Positions 61,813 to 64,000 of a stretch of DNA of 64,000 nucleotides are shown piece after piece. The DNA comes from an uncultured Pseudomonadota bacterium. GTDB taxonomy: Bacteria; Myxococcota_A; UBA796; GCA-2862545. A program made the position numbers and the translations under genes. The notes beneath the pieces were generated by a model. That model did no database searches and was not told where the DNA came from. It saw only the letters and a program-made list of their open reading frames with translations. The DNA is taken from assembly GCA_913061235.1 (NCBI GenBank), contig CAJXTB010000007.1:62001-126000 (forward strand). Direction: 5' to 3'. Position 1 is the stretch's first letter, and every line of letters begins with the position of its first letter.

Positions 61813-64000
61813 CTACGTTGGCAGCATGCCCGGCCGGAACGGTAGCTCTCGCACGCGCTCACCACTCAGCGCAAACCACGCATTGGCAATGGCTGGAGCA
61901 ACGGGAGGAACACCGGGCTCACCGACACCACCGGGCGCTTCTCCTTCGGTGATGAGCTCGGTGTGGATGTGTCGTGGGCACTCGTGCATGCGCAACAGGC
62001 GGTAGTCGCGGAAGTTGGTCTGCTCGACCGCCCCGTCCTTCAAGGTCACATTGCCGTACAGCGCAATCGTGGCACCAAAGACAAAGCCGCCTTCGAGCTG
62101 GGCGATGACTCGGTCTCGGTTGATGACCCGACCGGGGTCTGCCACAACCCATGCTTCTTCCAGCTTTGGGCCCCCGCGGGGGTCTCGGCTCACCCGTACG
62201 ACAACTGCGACATACGTGTTGAAGCTGGCATGTGCAGCGAAGCCCATCGCTGAGGCATCGTCGGTATCGACGTCGTAGCCGGACATCTCGCGAACGCGGT
62301 CAATGACACGGTGCCAGCGTCCGACGTCGACCGGGTGCTCGTCCAAGTCTCGCCCGTAGTTGGGAATGGGGGCGCCAGTCTCGTCAGACGTCAACGCGCG
62401 TGGCGGCCCGATGATCTTCTTGAGCATGTCCGGAGTCGGTATGCGTGCTTCGGCGGCAAGCTCGTCTACGAAGCACTGGGCTGCGAAGGCGTGGTTGATG
62501 TTGTACACCGAGCGCAGCCAGCCAATGCGTACGTGCTCTTTGGTGCTGTGCGTCTCCATGGAGACATTCGGAATGTCGAGCGGAAGGTCCAGAACACCCA
62601 TGCCAAGCTCAAGATTGAGCAATCCATGGAACACGGGCAGGTAGGTGGTGAGAATGCTCGGAGAAGCGATTCGCTGGCGCCAGGCGGTCACGTTGCCGGC
62701 GTCATCCAGCGCGCCATCCAGCCGTTGAACTGCGCATGCATGGTAGAAGCTGTGCTGAATATCGTCTTCGCGGGTCCACTGTACGCGCACGGGCACGCGC
62801 AGCTTGTTGGACAAGAAGGCGGCTTCAACGGCGAAGTCTGGCTTGCCCTTTCGACCGAAGGCGGCACCTAAGAAGGTCACGTTGACGGTGATGTTGTCCT
62901 TGGGCAATCCAACCACCTTCTTCACCCAGTTTCGCGTGCGCTGTGGTGCCTGGACCGGGGCCCAGACCTCGCAGCTGTCGTCCTTTCGCCAGGCAATCGC
63001 GGCGGGTGGCTCCATAGGTGCGTGAACCAGGTGCGGCACTCGGTACGTCGCTGAGACGGTTCGGGTTGCGGACTCCAAGACGTCGTCGGCCTTTCCGGTG
63101 GCCCGGCGCTTGTTCCCGGGTGTGTTCACGGCCTCGGTCATCGCGTCGTATTCACTGGCCGAGTCAATGCCGGCGTGTGGGCCGTCTTCCCAAGAGATGC
63201 GCAGGGCGTTGCGGCCTTGAATGGCAGCCCAGGTGTGCTCAGCGACCACGGCAATGCCGCCCAGGGGATGGAACCGTCCGGGGGCTGACCACCGGGGCAT
63301 CTCGATGACGTCGATGACTCCTGGAATGGCCCGAGCGGCGGTGTCGTCGTACTGAGAGACCTGACCGCCGAGCTGAGGTGGCCGGGCGATGACGGCGGTG
63401 ACCATGCCGGGCAGTGTGACGTCTGCGCCGTACTGGGCAGCCCCCGTGACGAAGGCCAGGGCGTCTACCAAAGGCAGGTTCGTGCCCATGTGAACGAGCT
63501 CGGACTCTGGACGCAGAACGACATCGTCGGGGTCGGGAACGGTGAGTGCTGCGGCGGCAACGGCAAGGTCGCCAAAGGGAATGGGGACGTCTCCGCCAAC
63601 AACATGATGGTCCTGTGTCGTCAGCCCAGAGGGGTCCACACCAAGCTGCGTTGCGGCGGCTTGTACCAGCAAGGTTCGTGCGACGGCCCCCATGCGTCGA
63701 AGCATGTCGTACTGGGTGCGAATACTGGTCGACCCGTCTGTGTTTTGGTCGCCGTACACCGTGTCGCCGGTGGCCTGGACCACGTGGATTCGGCCGAGGT
63801 CGGCGCCCAACTCGTCAGCAATAAGAGCAGGAATGGAGCTGCGTACACCCTGACCCATCTCGGAGCGGTTGCAGGTCAGGAACAGGGAGCCGTCTGACTC
63901 TAAGCGCACAAAGACGTTGGGAGAGAACGACCCTGCGGCGGCTGATGCTTGTCTGCTGACACCCAAGGTTAGCGCGGTCGCCACGCCGGCGGTTCCAAGC
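61813..64000 (-). CDS. Xanthine dehydrogenase-family molybdopterin subunit (IorB-like), 5' end outside window
   Basis: At least 729 codons; the frame stays open to the right edge and begins within a Tat-type hydrophobic region (LGTAGVATALTLG ... ASAAAG), so the start is beyond it. The order of motifs (NVFVRLESDGSLFLTCNRSEMGQGV, HAPMEPPAAIA, GAAFGRKGKPDF, EGGFVFGATIALYG, GEPGVPPVAPAIANA) fits the isoquinoline 1-oxidoreductase beta (IorB) type of aldehyde oxidoreductases. The active-site Glu is in the GVGEPGVPP segment. A small [2Fe-2S] subunit should lie outside the window. Confidence 0.9.
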   Translation of the reverse strand, partial: LGTAGVATALTLGVSRQASAAAGSFSPNVFVRLESDGSLFLTCNRSEMGQGVRSSIPALIADELGADLGRIHVVQATGDTVYGDQNTDGSTSIRTQYDMLRRMGAVARTLLVQAAATQLGVDPSGLTTQDHHVVGGDVPIPFGDLAVAAAALTVPDPDDVVLRPESELVHMGTNLPLVDALAFVTGAAQYGADVTLPGMVTAVIARPPQLGGQVSQYDDTAARAIPGVIDVIEMPRWSAPGRFHPLGGIAVVAEHTWAAIQGRNALRISWEDGPHAGIDSASEYDAMTEAVNTPGNKRRATGKADDVLESATRTVSATYRVPHLVHAPMEPPAAIAWRKDDSCEVWAPVQAPQRTRNWVKKVVGLPKDNITVNVTFLGAAFGRKGKPDFAVEAAFLSNKLRVPVRVQWTREDDIQHSFYHACAVQRLDGALDDAGNVTAWRQRIASPSILTTYLPVFHGLLNLELGMGVLDLPLDIPNVSMETHSTKEHVRIGWLRSVYNINHAFAAQCFVDELAAEARIPTPDMLKKIIGPPRALTSDETGAPIPNYGRDLDEHPVDVGRWHRVIDRVREMSGYDVDTDDASAMGFAAHASFNTYVAVVVRVSRDPRGGPKLEEAWVVADPGRVINRDRVIAQLEGGFVFGATIALYGNVTLKDGAVEQTNFRDYRLLRMHECPRHIHTELITEGEAPGGVGEPGVPPVAPAIANAWFALSGERVRELPFRPGMLPT

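Noticed and set aside
1-64000. tRNA, rRNA, CRISPR array, insertion sequence or attachment site
   Set aside because: I looked for cloverleaf-like repeats, direct repeats with unique spacers, transposase motifs and terminal inverted repeats and found none that I could support.

Overview
The window is about 60% GC and gene-dense on both strands, with frequent GTG and TTG starts. It looks chromosomal, from a Myxococcota-like (deltaproteobacterial) organism. Supporting signs are many lipoproteins, two proteins built from thrombospondin type 3 (TSP3) calcium-binding repeats, one of which ends in a MYXO-CTERM-like tail, a ferritin-like lipoprotein, an alpha-2-macroglobulin and a large SNF2 ATPase. 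I see no rRNA, tRNA, CRISPR array, transposase or phage genes, so the taxonomic call is inference from gene style.

Layout. 1-3.4 kb: a TSP3/IPT/FG-GAP lipoprotein, cut by the left edge and carrying a one-base frameshift. 3.5-5.3 kb: MtfA-type peptidase and a barrel-like protein. 5.4-25.2 kb: a denitrification island. It holds a porin-like outer-membrane protein; an eight-gene nap operon in which NapA is accompanied by an NrfD/4x[4Fe-4S]/tetraheme lipoprotein module instead of NapC, plus a tetraheme NapB-like protein; nirK fused to cytochrome c, with nirV and a SCO gene; norE, norF, norC (diheme), norB, norQ, norD; an NsrR/IscR-type Rrf2 regulator; and nnrS. This covers nitrate to N2O; no nosZ is in the window. 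25.4-35.4 kb: mixed housekeeping and envelope genes, ending in a copper-delivery pair that includes a SCO-PCuAC fusion. 35.5-40.4 kb: a compact phosphorelay with a membrane CheA-like kinase lacking CheW, a CheY, a pseudo-receiver/CheX-like phosphatase and an HDOD protein. 41-48.9 kb: an uncharacterised protein overlapping a SNF2 ATPase, a DEDDh exonuclease and an AI-2E family transporter. 48.9-61.8 kb: mostly secreted or surface proteins (RoxA-like diheme cytochrome, TSP3/MYXO-CTERM protein, thioester alpha-2-macroglobulin, Cys-rich lipoproteins, TPR lipoprotein, tail-fibre-like protein). 61.8-64 kb: an XDH-family molybdoprotein large subunit cut by the right edge.

Regulation. The most interesting signal is a palindrome, GGAC-N6-GTCC inside a looser ATGGAC-N6-GTCCAT, at start regions across the denitrification island: before the porin, nap, a small membrane gene facing nirK, norE, norC (degenerate) and nnrS. 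At three of these places a good sigma-54 promoter (GG-N10-GC) lies directly upstream, so the palindrome would cover the transcription start. The Rrf2 protein encoded beside norD is the natural candidate repressor. The two genes facing away from nirK and from the methyltransferase share a 17-base leader that also changes the likely start codon of nnrS.
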